A DNA stretch of 64,000 bases, from positions 1-64,000 of the forward strand of contig SCTY01000012.1 of NCBI GenBank assembly GCA_004297625.1, written 5' to 3'. The stretch comes from Betaproteobacteria bacterium. GTDB taxonomy: Bacteria; Pseudomonadota; Gammaproteobacteria; Burkholderiales; SG8-39. Each line of letters opens with the position of its first letter. Position 1 is the first letter of the stretch. The notes below the pieces were generated by a model that worked only from the letters and a program-made list of their open reading frames with translations, was not told where the DNA came from and did no database searches. Positions 1 through 8,900 of this stretch are shown here, piece after piece. Both the position numbers and the translations under genes were made by a program.

Positions 1-29
1 CGCTCAGCCCTACTAAACCCCCTCGCCAT

Positions 30-67
30 GCAACACCTCCCTGATTAAATTGAATCAAAGGTGTTGC
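30..67. other. Inverted-repeat hairpin at window start
   Basis: GCAACACCT (30-38) is mirrored exactly by AGGTGTTGC (59-67), with a second inner pairing TGATT/AATCA. It lies just beyond the stop of the minus-strand HD-GYP gene and could act as a transcript-end hairpin. No run of T follows on the minus strand, so a classical terminator is not shown. It could also be an intergenic repeat. Confidence 0.4.
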
Positions 68-98
68 TTCGACGGGTTTACATCACCCTGTCCCTATT

Positions 99-1277
99 TC
101 AGTTCATGAAAAGCGATTCGGCGCTCACGGCGGCTTTGCCGTACTCGAGCGTTCTGCGGATGCGGTAGACCTCGTCGGCCGAGGCCTTCGGCGAGCGCGA
201 GAGGTCGAGAAGCTTCTGCGGCTTGAGCGGGTTTCCGTGCGTGTCGCGGATCACCATGACGCGCGGCTGCAGGCGCTTCTCGGTGTTCTGCGCGATCACG
301 ATGCCGATTTCGCCGCTGTTCAGCTCCACCACGCTGCCGAGCGGGAAGATGCCGATGCAGCGGATGAACTGCTCGACGAGCCCCCCGTCGAAGAACGTGC
401 CGCGCCACTTGTAGAGCATGCTGAGCGCGGTCGAAGGCGACACCGGCTCGGCGTAGGGCCGGCGCGAAGTCAGGGCATCGAAGGTGTCGACGATCGCCGC
501 GATCGAGCCCAGCGTGCCGATGTCCTTGCCTTTCAGCCCTTTCGGATAGCCGCTGCCGTCGTGGCGCTCGTGGTGCAGGGCGGCAAGCTCGGGCAGCTGC
601 CTGGGCAGGCCATGCGTGCTGCGCAGGATCTCGACCGAATGCTCGACGTGCTTTTTCGCCTGCTCGAACTCCAGGGCGCTCAGGCGGTCGCGCTTGGCGA
701 TGATCTCGTTCGGCACGTGCAGCTTGCCGATGTCCTGCATGAGGCCGAGGTAGCCGAGAAGCGAGATCTGATCGACCGGCAGCTGCAGGAAGCGGCCGAA
801 CGAGGTCATGTAGACCGCGACGTCGATGGCGTGCGATTGGGTGTAGTCGCCCTTTTCGCGCAGCTGCGAGAAGAGCATCAGCGCGTCGGGATTGCGCAGC
901 ACGCTTTCGGTCATGCTGCCTACCGCCTGCTCCACGCTTTTCGTGTCCAGCATCTTGTTGGCGCGCACTGCGGCGAGCACTTCACGCACCGCGGTTTGCG
1001 TGCCGGTATGCGCGACCCTCGCTTGCTCGACTTCGCGCTCCACCGGCACCTGGGTGCTGTGGCGCACCGTCAACGGCTTCGCCGGCGGCAGGTCGGCAAG
1101 CGCGCTGCGCTCGGAGTCGACCATCACCGATTTGCAAAATTTCTTCAGGATCTCGAGCTGCTGCGCGTTCTGCAGGACGAATCCCTGGAACGTGAACGGC
1201 GTGTCGGTCCATGGCCGGTCGAGCTCGGCCACGTACATGCCGAACTCAAGCTCGGAAACCGCAACCTTCTTCTTCAC
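99..1277 (-). CDS. DUF3391/HD-GYP domain protein, HD-dyad His replaced by Gln (copy 1)
   Basis: 392 aa from a GTG start placed just behind AGGAGA. The open frame runs upstream to 3461, but that part is a shadow of the kinase gene. Residues 1-60 match the DUF3391 N-terminal domain. The C-terminal half is an HD-GYP fold, the family that hydrolyses cyclic-di-GMP. HHERHDGSGYP (235-245) is intact, but the site normally reading HDIGK is QDIGK (Q181-D182), so one metal ligand is changed. A close paralogue with the same change sits at 3475-4647. Family membership is secure; phosphodiesterase activity is uncertain because of the substitution. It may be a modified enzyme or a c-di-GMP/protein-binding regulator of the adjacent kinase. 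Confidence 0.85.
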   Translation of the reverse strand: MKKKVAVSELEFGMYVAELDRPWTDTPFTFQGFVLQNAQQLEILKKFCKSVMVDSERSALADLPPAKPLTVRHSTQVPVEREVEQARVAHTGTQTAVREVLAAVRANKMLDTKSVEQAVGSMTESVLRNPDALMLFSQLREKGDYTQSHAIDVAVYMTSFGRFLQLPVDQISLLGYLGLMQDIGKLHVPNEIIAKRDRLSALEFEQAKKHVEHSVEILRSTHGLPRQLPELAALHHERHDGSGYPKGLKGKDIGTLGSIAAIVDTFDALTSRRPYAEPVSPSTALSMLYKWRGTFFDGGLVEQFIRCIGIFPLGSVVELNSGEIGIVIAQNTEKRLQPRVMVIRDTHGNPLKPQKLLDLSRSPKASADEVYRIRRTLEYGKAAVSAESLFMN

Positions 1278-1308
1278 CTCTCCTGATTTCCCTTCGGCTC
1301 GCGTCGGT

Positions 1309-1320
1309 CTTAAGATTACC
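1309..1320. promoter_or_regulatory. 12-bp motif before kinase start, shared with 4662-4673
   Basis: CTTAAGATTACC lies two bases before the ATG of the kinase gene and recurs, also two bases before an ATG, at the hydrolase gene. In both places it sits between an HD-GYP gene and a divergent gene. On the minus strand it reads GGTAATCTTAAG, which could contain a -10-like element for the HD-GYP genes. Function is inferred. Confidence 0.3.
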
Positions 1321-1322
1321 GC

Positions 1323-3485
1323 ATGTCGCAAGCATCGCCACAGGATCTTTCTGGCGGCCTTCGTGATCTGAATACGCCGGAAATCCTGCGCGAGCGGATC
1401 GATTACGCGTACCGCAGAGTCTGGCCGCTCGCAGGCGCGACGCTCGTAGTGAGCCTTGTTCTGAGCGCGTTCCTCTGGCGCACGCATCCGCTCGACATGG
1501 TGCTGTTCTGGCAGGCGGTGATGCTGCTGCTTGCTCTCGGGTTCGCGGCTCTGCGCTGGGCGCGAAGCCGCGCCGCCGACGCCGCGCGACGTCCCGAGCT
1601 CTGGGCAAGGCGCCTCGCCTTCGGCGCCGGCGCGCTTGGCGCCGGGTGGGGCTACGGCGCGGCCGCGTTTTTCCCCGGCGCGGAAGGCCAGCAGGCGTTC
1701 ATCGCCTTCGTCGTCGCGCTGGCGACTGCAGGCGCGCTGCCGATTTTCTCCACCGTCTGGTGGGTGTACGCGATCTACGCGGCCGCCGTGATGCTGCCGT
1801 TCAACGTCGTGCTTCTCGCCTACGGCACCGATCTTCTGCGCTTGCTCGGCGCAGCGGTCCCGCTGCTCTACGTCGCCAACGTCATCACCGCCTACGAGCT
1901 CGGCCGGGCATTCGTAGCCGCTTATGGTTTGCGCACGGCCTATAAGCGGCTTTCGGGCGACAACGCCGAGATCCAGGCCCAGCTCGGCGAGCAGCTCGAC
2001 AGCCTGCTCGACGCGCACCGCGAGGTGCAGGCGGCGGCGCGCAAGCTGGCGCTGTTTTCCGAGCGCGCGCCGATCGCGGTGTTCGAGGTGGACCCCAACG
2101 CCACGATCCTCGACATGAACCCGGCGGCGGAAAACCTGTTCGGTTTCGCCGCGCCCGAGCTGGTGGGGCGCAGCTGCACCACCATGCTGCTCGGGTCCGA
2201 CGATCGCGAGCGCACCGAGAAGTGGTGGAGCGACTTCGTCGCGGCGGGCAAGCCCGCCACCATCGTGGGCGAGCACTGCATGCGGCGCGACGGCCTCGAG
2301 CTCGCGTGCGAATGGACACTGACGCCGCTCGCCGACGAGGAGAACCGGGTCAGTACCATCGTGCTGCAGGGCCGGGATATCACGCAGCAGCGCGCCGCCG
2401 AGCGGGTGCGCAGCGAGTTCACCTCCACGCTCTCCCACGAGCTGCGCACGCCGCTCACCTCGATCCTCGGCTCGCTGCAGCTCTTGCGCAGCGGCGCCAT
2501 TGGGCCGATGGACAAGGACCAGGATGAGCTCGTCGAAGTGGCCGAGCGCAACGGCCAGCGCCTGCTCGACCTCATCAACGAGGTGCTCGATATCGAGAAG
2601 ATCGAGTCCGGACGCGTGTCTCTCGTGCCCGAGCCGATCGCGCTCGAGGAGCTGCTCGCCGAGTCGCTGCGGCTCAACCAGGGCTTCGCCAACCGCTTCC
2701 AGGTCAAGCTCGCCGTCCAGGGCGAGGTGCCCGACACCACGGTGCGCGCCGACCGCAAGCGCCTGATGCAGGTGATGACCAATCTGCTTTCCAACGCCGC
2801 CAAGTTCTCGCCGCCCGGCGGCGAGGTCGACGTAGCCGCGCGCCAGGAAGCCGGCAAGGTGCGCGTGAGCGTGAGCGACCGCGGCCCCGGGATCCCGGAA
2901 GCCTTCCGCAGCCGCATCTTCGGCCGCTTTGCGCAGGCCGACTCTGCGGACTCGCGCATCAAGGGCGGCACGGGCCTGGGCCTCGCGATCAGCAAGCGCC
3001 TGGTCGAGCTGATGCTGGGGCGCGTGGGCTTCGAAGACCGCGAGGGAGGCGGCACCACGTTTTTCTTCGAGCTGCCGGTGATGCCGTCGGAGGAGGGTGC
3101 GCAAGAGGGCGCCGCGCGCGTGCTCCTCACCGAGCCCGACAGCGTTTCGGCCGATTACCTCGCCATGGTCCTCGAGAAGGGAGGCTACCGCGTCGACACC
3201 GCGCCCGACGCGGGTTCGACACGCGAGCTCCTCGGGCGATGGAAGTATGCGGCATGGCTGCTCTCGCGAAGGCTGGCGGGCGGCGTGGACGCGCTCGGGC
3301 TGCTCGCCGAAATGAAGCCACGGCTGCGCGACACCCCGGTCGTGATGGTTGCCGCGCTCACCAGCGACGAAGCCGGCATCCCCGAGCCGCAGCGCCAGGC
3401 GATTGCCGATTGGCTGTCGAAGTCCGATTCGCGCGCGCGCATCCTCGAGGTCGTGGACCACGCGACCGGACGCGTCACTTCATGA
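1323..3485 (+). CDS. Membrane-bound hybrid-type sensor histidine kinase with pseudo-receiver
   Basis: 720 aa. About six hydrophobic helices fill residues 35-200 with no obvious periplasmic domain. A short coiled coil leads to a PAS domain (about 242-360), a HisKA domain with phospho-acceptor H372 in STLSHELRTPLTS, and a HATPase domain (about 470-585; N, G1 and G2 motifs visible, GTGLGLAI). Residues 597-720 look like a receiver fold. The expected phospho-Asp stretch reads WLLSRRLAGG and the acidic pair reads TEPD, so it should not accept phosphate. The gene ends 11 bp inside the 3' end of the convergent HD-GYP copy 2 and starts 45 bp from copy 1. The interleaved layout suggests the kinase and the two HD-GYP proteins share a pathway. 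Ligand unknown. Confidence 0.88.
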   Translation: MSQASPQDLSGGLRDLNTPEILRERIDYAYRRVWPLAGATLVVSLVLSAFLWRTHPLDMVLFWQAVMLLLALGFAALRWARSRAADAARRPELWARRLAFGAGALGAGWGYGAAAFFPGAEGQQAFIAFVVALATAGALPIFSTVWWVYAIYAAAVMLPFNVVLLAYGTDLLRLLGAAVPLLYVANVITAYELGRAFVAAYGLRTAYKRLSGDNAEIQAQLGEQLDSLLDAHREVQAAARKLALFSERAPIAVFEVDPNATILDMNPAAENLFGFAAPELVGRSCTTMLLGSDDRERTEKWWSDFVAAGKPATIVGEHCMRRDGLELACEWTLTPLADEENRVSTIVLQGRDITQQRAAERVRSEFTSTLSHELRTPLTSILGSLQLLRSGAIGPMDKDQDELVEVAERNGQRLLDLINEVLDIEKIESGRVSLVPEPIALEELLAESLRLNQGFANRFQVKLAVQGEVPDTTVRADRKRLMQVMTNLLSNAAKFSPPGGEVDVAARQEAGKVRVSVSDRGPGIPEAFRSRIFGRFAQADSADSRIKGGTGLGLAISKRLVELMLGRVGFEDREGGGTTFFFELPVMPSEEGAQEGAARVLLTEPDSVSADYLAMVLEKGGYRVDTAPDAGSTRELLGRWKYAAWLLSRRLAGGVDALGLLAEMKPRLRDTPVVMVAALTSDEAGIPEPQRQAIADWLSKSDSRARILEVVDHATGRVTS

Positions 3486-4647
3486 AGAGCTCTTCGCCCG
3501 CCAGAGGCACGTGGCCGTATTCGAGCGTGCGGCGGATCCTGTAAGGCTCGTCCTTGGAGACCTTCGGCTCGCGCGACAGGTCGAGCAGCTTGTGCGGCCG
3601 CATCGGATTGCCGGCGGCATCCCGGATCAGCAGGACGCGCGGCTGCAGGCGCTTCGCCATGTTCTGCGAGATGACCACGCCTACCTCGCCGCTATTCAGC
3701 TCGACCAGGCTGCCCACCGGAAAGATCCCGATGCAGCGGATGAATTGCTCGACGAGGTTCGCGTCGAAGAACACGCCGCGCCATTTGTAGAGCATGTTGA
3801 GCGCCGCCGAGGGCGCGATGGGCGAGGCGTACGGCCGCTCCACGGTGAGCGCGTCGAAGGTGTCGACGATGGCGGCGATGGATCCGATGGTGCCGATTTC
3901 CGGCCCGCGCAGGTGGTTGGGGTAGCCGCTGCCGTCGTGGCGTTCGTGATGCAGCGTGGCGCGGCGCGCGAGATCCGCCGGCAGGCCGGGCGTCGCGCGC
4001 AGGATTTCGGCCGAATAATTGACGTGCAGCTTCGCGCGCTCGAATTCCTCCACGCTGAGGCGGTCGCGCTTTTCCAGGAGCTGCTTCGGAAGGCGCAGCT
4101 TGCCGATGTCCTGCAGCAGGCCGAGGTAGCCCAGGAACTCGATCTGCGTCTGCTCCAGCTGCAGGAAACGGCCGAAGGTAATCATGTAAATGGCCGCGTC
4201 GAGCGCGTGCGAAACCGTGTACTCGCCCTTGTCCCTGAGCTGAGCGAAAAGCACCAGCGCGTCCGGATTGCGCAGCACGCTCTCCGTCATCGTCACCACC
4301 GCGATGCGCAGCCGCTCGGCATCGAGCGTCTTGCCGATGCGCACCGAGGCGATCACCTCGCGCATCATCGACTCGCTGACTGTCATGGCGGCGCCTGCCG
4401 CCTCGAACTCGTGCTCGACGCTTGCTTTTTCCGGGTACAGCGTCCGCGCCCTGCGCGGCTCCTCCCGGGTTTCGCTGCGGTCGAAATCGACTACGACGCT
4501 CGAGCAGTACTTCTTCAGCGCGTCGAGCTGCGGCTTGGTGCCGAGGACAAATCCCTGGAAGACGAACGGCGTATCGGTCCAAGGGCGGTCGAGCTCGGTG
4601 ATGTACATGCCGAACCTAAGGTCCGCTACCGGCACCCTTTTTTTCAA
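3475..4647 (-). CDS. DUF3391/HD-GYP domain protein, HD-dyad His replaced by Gln (copy 2)
   Basis: 390 aa, ATG start. Paralogue of the 99-1277 protein along its whole length: the same N-terminal block FGMYITELDRPWTDTPF, the same QDIGK (Q179-D180) where HDIGK is usual, and the same intact HHERHDGSGYP (from 233). HD-GYP proteins normally degrade cyclic-di-GMP to GMP; loss of the dyad His in both copies suggests the change is fixed in this lineage rather than a random defect. It is convergent with the kinase (11-bp overlap) and divergent from the hydrolase gene, whose ATG is 28 bp away. Probably arose by duplication together with its upstream region. Confidence 0.85.
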   Translation of the reverse strand: MKKRVPVADLRFGMYITELDRPWTDTPFVFQGFVLGTKPQLDALKKYCSSVVVDFDRSETREEPRRARTLYPEKASVEHEFEAAGAAMTVSESMMREVIASVRIGKTLDAERLRIAVVTMTESVLRNPDALVLFAQLRDKGEYTVSHALDAAIYMITFGRFLQLEQTQIEFLGYLGLLQDIGKLRLPKQLLEKRDRLSVEEFERAKLHVNYSAEILRATPGLPADLARRATLHHERHDGSGYPNHLRGPEIGTIGSIAAIVDTFDALTVERPYASPIAPSAALNMLYKWRGVFFDANLVEQFIRCIGIFPVGSLVELNSGEVGVVISQNMAKRLQPRVLLIRDAAGNPMRPHKLLDLSREPKVSKDEPYRIRRTLEYGHVPLAGEELFMK

Positions 4648-4661
4648 GCACTCGCCCCAAC

Positions 4662-4673
4662 CTTAAGATTACC
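4662..4673. promoter_or_regulatory. Second copy of the CTTAAGATTACC motif
   Basis: Identical to 1309-1320 and at the same distance from the downstream ATG. It lies in the 28-bp gap between HD-GYP copy 2 and the hydrolase, so any promoter for either gene must overlap it or lie within coding sequence. Confidence 0.3.
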
Positions 4674-4675
4674 CC

Positions 4676-5497
4676 ATGGAATGGAGCGTGGCCGGCTGGA
4701 TTCTTAAGGTTGTGTTAGGCGTGGCGCTAGGCGTGGCGCTCGTCGTGTTCCTGGTGCAGGACAAATTGATCTTTTTCCCGCAGCCGATCACGGAGGAGCA
4801 GCGCGTGCGCATCGCGCAGCGTTTCGCCGGCGCGCACAGCGTCTCGATTCGAGCCGCCGACGGCACGCGGCTGCACGCCTGGCATGTGAAAGGCCGGCCG
4901 GACGCCCCGCTGGTGATGTACTTCGGCGGCAACGCCGAAGAAGTCTCCTGGATGATCGACGAGGCGCTGCGCAACGCCCCCGGCACAGAGTGGCTGCTCG
5001 TCGACTACCGCGGCTACGGCGCGAGCGAAGGCTCGCCCTCGGAGAAGGCGTGGGTCGCCGATGCGCTCCAATGGTACGAATACGCCTCGAAGAGCGGTCA
5101 GCCGATTTATCTATTTGGCCGGAGCCTGGGCGGCGGCGTGGCTGTGCAGCTTGCCGCCGCGCGCCCCGTCGCCGGCGTGGTGCTCGTCGCGCCTTTTGAC
5201 AGCCTAGTGCAACTCGGCGCTCATTACTATCCGTTCCTGCCAGTGCGCTGGATGCTGCGACACCGCTTCGACTCGGCGGCGCTTGCCCCCGGCATTGCCG
5301 CGCCGCTGCTTTGCCTGCTCGCGCAACGCGATGAAGTGATCCCCGTAGAACATTCGAGGCGCCTTTTCGACGCGTGGGGCGGGCCGAAACGATGGGTCGA
5401 GTTGAAGGGCGCGAGGCACAACAGCACCGACACCGCTCCCGAGTTCTGGGAGGCCATTCGGAGCTTTCTCGGGAAGAAGAATGACAAATCTGATTGA
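4676..5497 (+). CDS. Membrane-anchored alpha/beta hydrolase (BEM46/YfhR-like)
   Basis: 273 aa. An N-terminal hydrophobic segment (about 8-28) acts as membrane anchor or uncleaved signal. The alpha/beta-hydrolase core follows: a glycine-rich oxyanion strand (MYFGGNAEE), VDYRGYGASEGSPSE, nucleophile elbow GRSLGG with S150, a likely catalytic Asp in QRDEV (D219) and His in ARHNS (H248). The complete triad suggests an active serine esterase, lipase or peptidase; substrate unknown. Its last 17 bases overlap the start of the truncated uppP gene, so the two were once an operon. Confidence 0.85.
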   Translation: MEWSVAGWILKVVLGVALGVALVVFLVQDKLIFFPQPITEEQRVRIAQRFAGAHSVSIRAADGTRLHAWHVKGRPDAPLVMYFGGNAEEVSWMIDEALRNAPGTEWLLVDYRGYGASEGSPSEKAWVADALQWYEYASKSGQPIYLFGRSLGGGVAVQLAAARPVAGVVLVAPFDSLVQLGAHYYPFLPVRWMLRHRFDSAALAPGIAAPLLCLLAQRDEVIPVEHSRRLFDAWGGPKRWVELKGARHNSTDTAPEFWEAIRSFLGKKNDKSD

Positions 5498-5582
5498 CGC
5501 CCTCATCCCCGGCATCGTCGAAGGCCTGACCGAGTTTCTGCCGACCTCGAGTACCGGCCACCCCATTCTCGCGGGCGAGCCC
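5481..5582 (+). pseudogene. uppP: uppP (undecaprenyl-diphosphatase) 5' fragment
   Basis: From the ATG at 5481 about 33 codons match the N-terminus of UppP/BacA, including GIVEGLTEFLPTSSTGH. This is the conserved first helix and catalytic loop of the membrane phosphatase that recycles undecaprenyl diphosphate for cell-wall synthesis. Similarity stops near 5582; the following reading (PRPFFLFKLVRARG) has no UppP character or membrane segments, although the frame stays open to 5873. UppP is normally about 270 aa, so most of the gene is missing. The cell must use another UppP or a PAP2-type phosphatase. Confidence 0.75.
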
Positions 5583-5928
5583 CGGCCTTTTTTCTTGTTC
5601 AAGCTTGTACGCGCCCGGGGAGTTACCGCCCGTCGCTCTATGCCGCCCTCTTCACCTTCATCTCGACGCGCATGCCGGCGTGCGCACGTCGGCCTTGGAA
5701 GTTTTGCGCGATTTCTTCTCGAAGGCGTGCAGCACGTGCTGGATTTGCCAGAGCTCGAAACCGAGCTGCGTTCGGACATCGACCGCGAATTCTTGGACGC
5801 ATTCAAGGCTATCACCCAGCCACTCCACTGGCTTGATTTTCGTGATATCAGAACTGATATCTATGCGAAATAGATCGCTTGCAGTTCCTGGTGCGTCCGT
5901 TTCCGAAGGATCTGCTACAGGAGTTCGG
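5583..5928. other. Decayed stretch between uppP fragment and RTX gene
   Basis: No convincing gene. Frame +3 has a short hydrophobic run near 5630 (SLYAALFTFIS) and frame +1 an acidic run near 5750-5870, suggesting remnants of lost genes. A perfect 8-bp inverted repeat GATATCAG-AA-CTGATATC lies at 5844-5861, downstream of the RTX stop. It could be a weak transcript end or an operator. Confidence 0.4.
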
Positions 5929-8900
5929 TCAACTCAACTTAACGAATCCTTCCTGCAAGCCGGAGAAAGGGTGCAACGCCTGAGCATCCGAGCCAAAATT
6001 CGGCGCCCCGATTACTTGCTGCGCCGCCGTGAGGCTCAGCCCCAGGAGCGAACGGTTTTTCCCGTACCAATAGGCGAGGTCTCCGCCGAGCGCAATGTCG
6101 TCGGCGCCCCAAAGGTGGTACTCGAGCAAGGTATTCGTCACCTGCCAGCTTGTGAGGCCCGGGCTTGACATACGTGCCTGGTCGAAGGTGCGGACTATGC
6201 CGAGGAAGTCGAACGTCTGCACCCGGCGGTTGCGCAGCGGATCGGAAGAGGAGGCGTCGAATTCATCCGTCGCATCCTGGATCAATTGCAAATTGAGCAG
6301 GCTATGCGCGCCGCCGTACCAATCCTTGACGACTATGCCGTCGTTTTGTCCTGCGTTGATGATGAGATCGCTGCCGCTTTTCGAAAGACCAAGATCCGAA
6401 TAGCGGATGCCGCCGCCGAGCGACAGAGTGTTTCCGCCGTCGCCGCCGCCATAGATCGTGTCCCATCCGTCGCCAAGATTGAAGGAAATGACGTCAGAGC
6501 CCGCACTGAGCCTGATCGCGTCGTTTCCCGCGCCCCCTGCTATGAACGAGTTGCCCGCGCCGTCGAAAATCACATCATCGCCGGCACCGCCGTCGAGAAG
6601 GCTGTCGCCCGGCCCCGCGCGCAGGACATCGCCGCCGTCTCCGCCTTGAAGGACGTCGTTTCCGCCGCCGCCGTGCAGGACATCGTTGCCCGCGCCGCCG
6701 AACAACGCGTCATCGCCCTGCCCGCCGAAGAGCGTCTCGGCGCCGGTGCTGCCAAATAGGACGTCCTCGCCCGATCCGCCACGGACCGAGGACCCGGCGG
6801 CCGCGCTCACAATGAGGGCGAAGTCGGAATAAGTTGAGGCGCCGCCCTCATCCACGGCGGTCACGACGATGCCCGAAACGCCAATGTCGGAGACCTCAGG
6901 CGAGCCGCTGAACGTCGCGCTCGCTCGCTCGAAAGTTAACCATGCGGGGAGGTCGCTTCCGCCCGCTGCCGTCGCGGTCAAGCGGATGCTGTCGCCGGCG
7001 TCGATGTCCATGAAGACGTCTGTCGGCACTGTGAAAAGGAAGCTTGCTCCCGCTTCGACCGACTGGTCGGCGAGTTCATGGGCGACGACAGGGGCGTCGT
7101 TGACATTGGCAACGCTAATCGCAAACGAATCCGAGGCGGTCGCCCCTGCCGTGTCGGTCGCGGACAGCGTCAATTCGATCGTCCCCACGTCCTCATTCGC
7201 CGGCATGCCGGAGAAGCTCAGCGCGGCGGCGTCGAAGAAAAGCCAGGAAGGCAATGCCGAGCCGTCTGCCGAGCTAACGCTATACATCAGCGTATCTCCG
7301 ACATCCACGTCGGCGAACGTTTCCTTCGGTACAGCAACGCTGAAGAGCGCATCCTCCGTCGCGGCTTGGTCCGCGATGTCGTTCGCTACGACAGGGGCAT
7401 CATTCGTATTGACGGTCGTGAGCGCAAACAAGTCTGAGGCGGATTCGCCGGCCGCATCGGTGGCTGTAGCTTGTACCGTCAAAGCGCCGACGTCCTCGTT
7501 GGCGGGCGTGCCGGAGAATGTCAGCTTCTCGGCGTCGAACGCGAGCCAGGATGGCAAAGCGGAGCCATCGGCGAGGCTCGCGCTATAGATCAAGCTGTCC
7601 CCCACATCGACGTCAGCAAAGGTGTCGCCAGCCATGGTGAATTCGAAGGCGGCGTCCTCGATTGCCGACTGATCAGCGATCGGGTTGATCACCATCGGCG
7701 CATCATTAGTGTTCACTACGGCCAGATCGAAGACGTCGGAAACCGATTCGCCAAAGGAATCGGCCGCGGTCACGCGCACGCTGATGGTCCCGACGTCGCC
7801 ATTTTGCGGCGTACCGCTGAAAGTGCGCGTGGACGCGCCGAAGCTCAGCCATGCAGGCAGCTCCGAACCGTCGGCAAGGCTCGTGCTGTAGGCGAACGTG
7901 TCACCCGCATCCGGGTCCGCAAACGTGCTCGCTGGGACAGTGAAGTCGAAGTGTGCGTCCTCGGTCGCCATTTGATCGAGGATCGGCTCTGCCGAGTATG
8001 GCGCATTGTTCGCCTTGACTACCGCGAGGTTGAATACATCGTCGGCGGAGGCGCCCGAACTATCGGTGGCCGTTATGCGCACATCAATGCTTCCTGCATC
8101 GGCGTCGGACGGCGTGCCGCTGAAAGTTCTGGTCGAGGAGTCGAACGCAAGCCAGCCTGGCAGAGCCAAACCGTCTGCACGGGTGGCCCTGTAGGCAAGC
8201 ACGTCGCCCGCGTCCACATCGATGAAGGCGTTAGCCGCCAGCGTAAAGGAGAACCCCTGGCCGATATCAGCCTCCTGATCGGCAATTGGGTCGGCAACGA
8301 CCGGCGCGTCATTAGTATTAGTCACCGTGAGACTGAAGATGACTGAACCTGACGCGTTGAAAGTGTCGGTCGCGGTCACTTTGATGCTTGCCGTGCCGAC
8401 GTCGTCGTTTGCCGGCGTGCCGCTCAAGGTTCCGGTCACTGCGTTGAGCGACAACCATGCCGGCAGGGTCGATCCGTCGACCAAGCTCGCGCTGTAGACG
8501 AGCGGGTCGCCGTCTGCGTCAAACGCGAAAAGGGTCAGGGCGAAGGGAACGTCCTCTGTCGCTCTAGGACGGAAGCGCGGCGGGAGTAAAAATATGGGCG
8601 CAGCGTTACCGGTGACCGTCACGCGAAAGACATCGGAAGCCGAGAGCGATGATCCGTCGGTTGCTCTGACCTGCACATCGATGCCGCCGGCGTCTGCCAG
8701 GGCAGGTGTGCCGCTAAACGTCCTCGTTAAAGCGTCGAATGAAAGCCAGCCGGGCAGGGCGGCGCCATCGACAAGGCTCGCGTCGTAGGTCAGCGTGTCG
8801 CCCGCGTCCACATCGATGAAGGCGTTGGCCGGCACGGTAAACGTGAAGGCTTGATCGTGCTTTGCGCTTTGATCGACGATTGGGCTTGCGACTACCGGAG

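Noticed and set aside
1278..3461. Continuous minus-strand reading frame giving a 1120-aa protein with HD-GYP at its end
   Set aside because: The first 728 codons are the antisense of the clear kinase gene, Arg/Ala/His-rich and without domains. The GTG at 1277 with AGGAGA is the real start.
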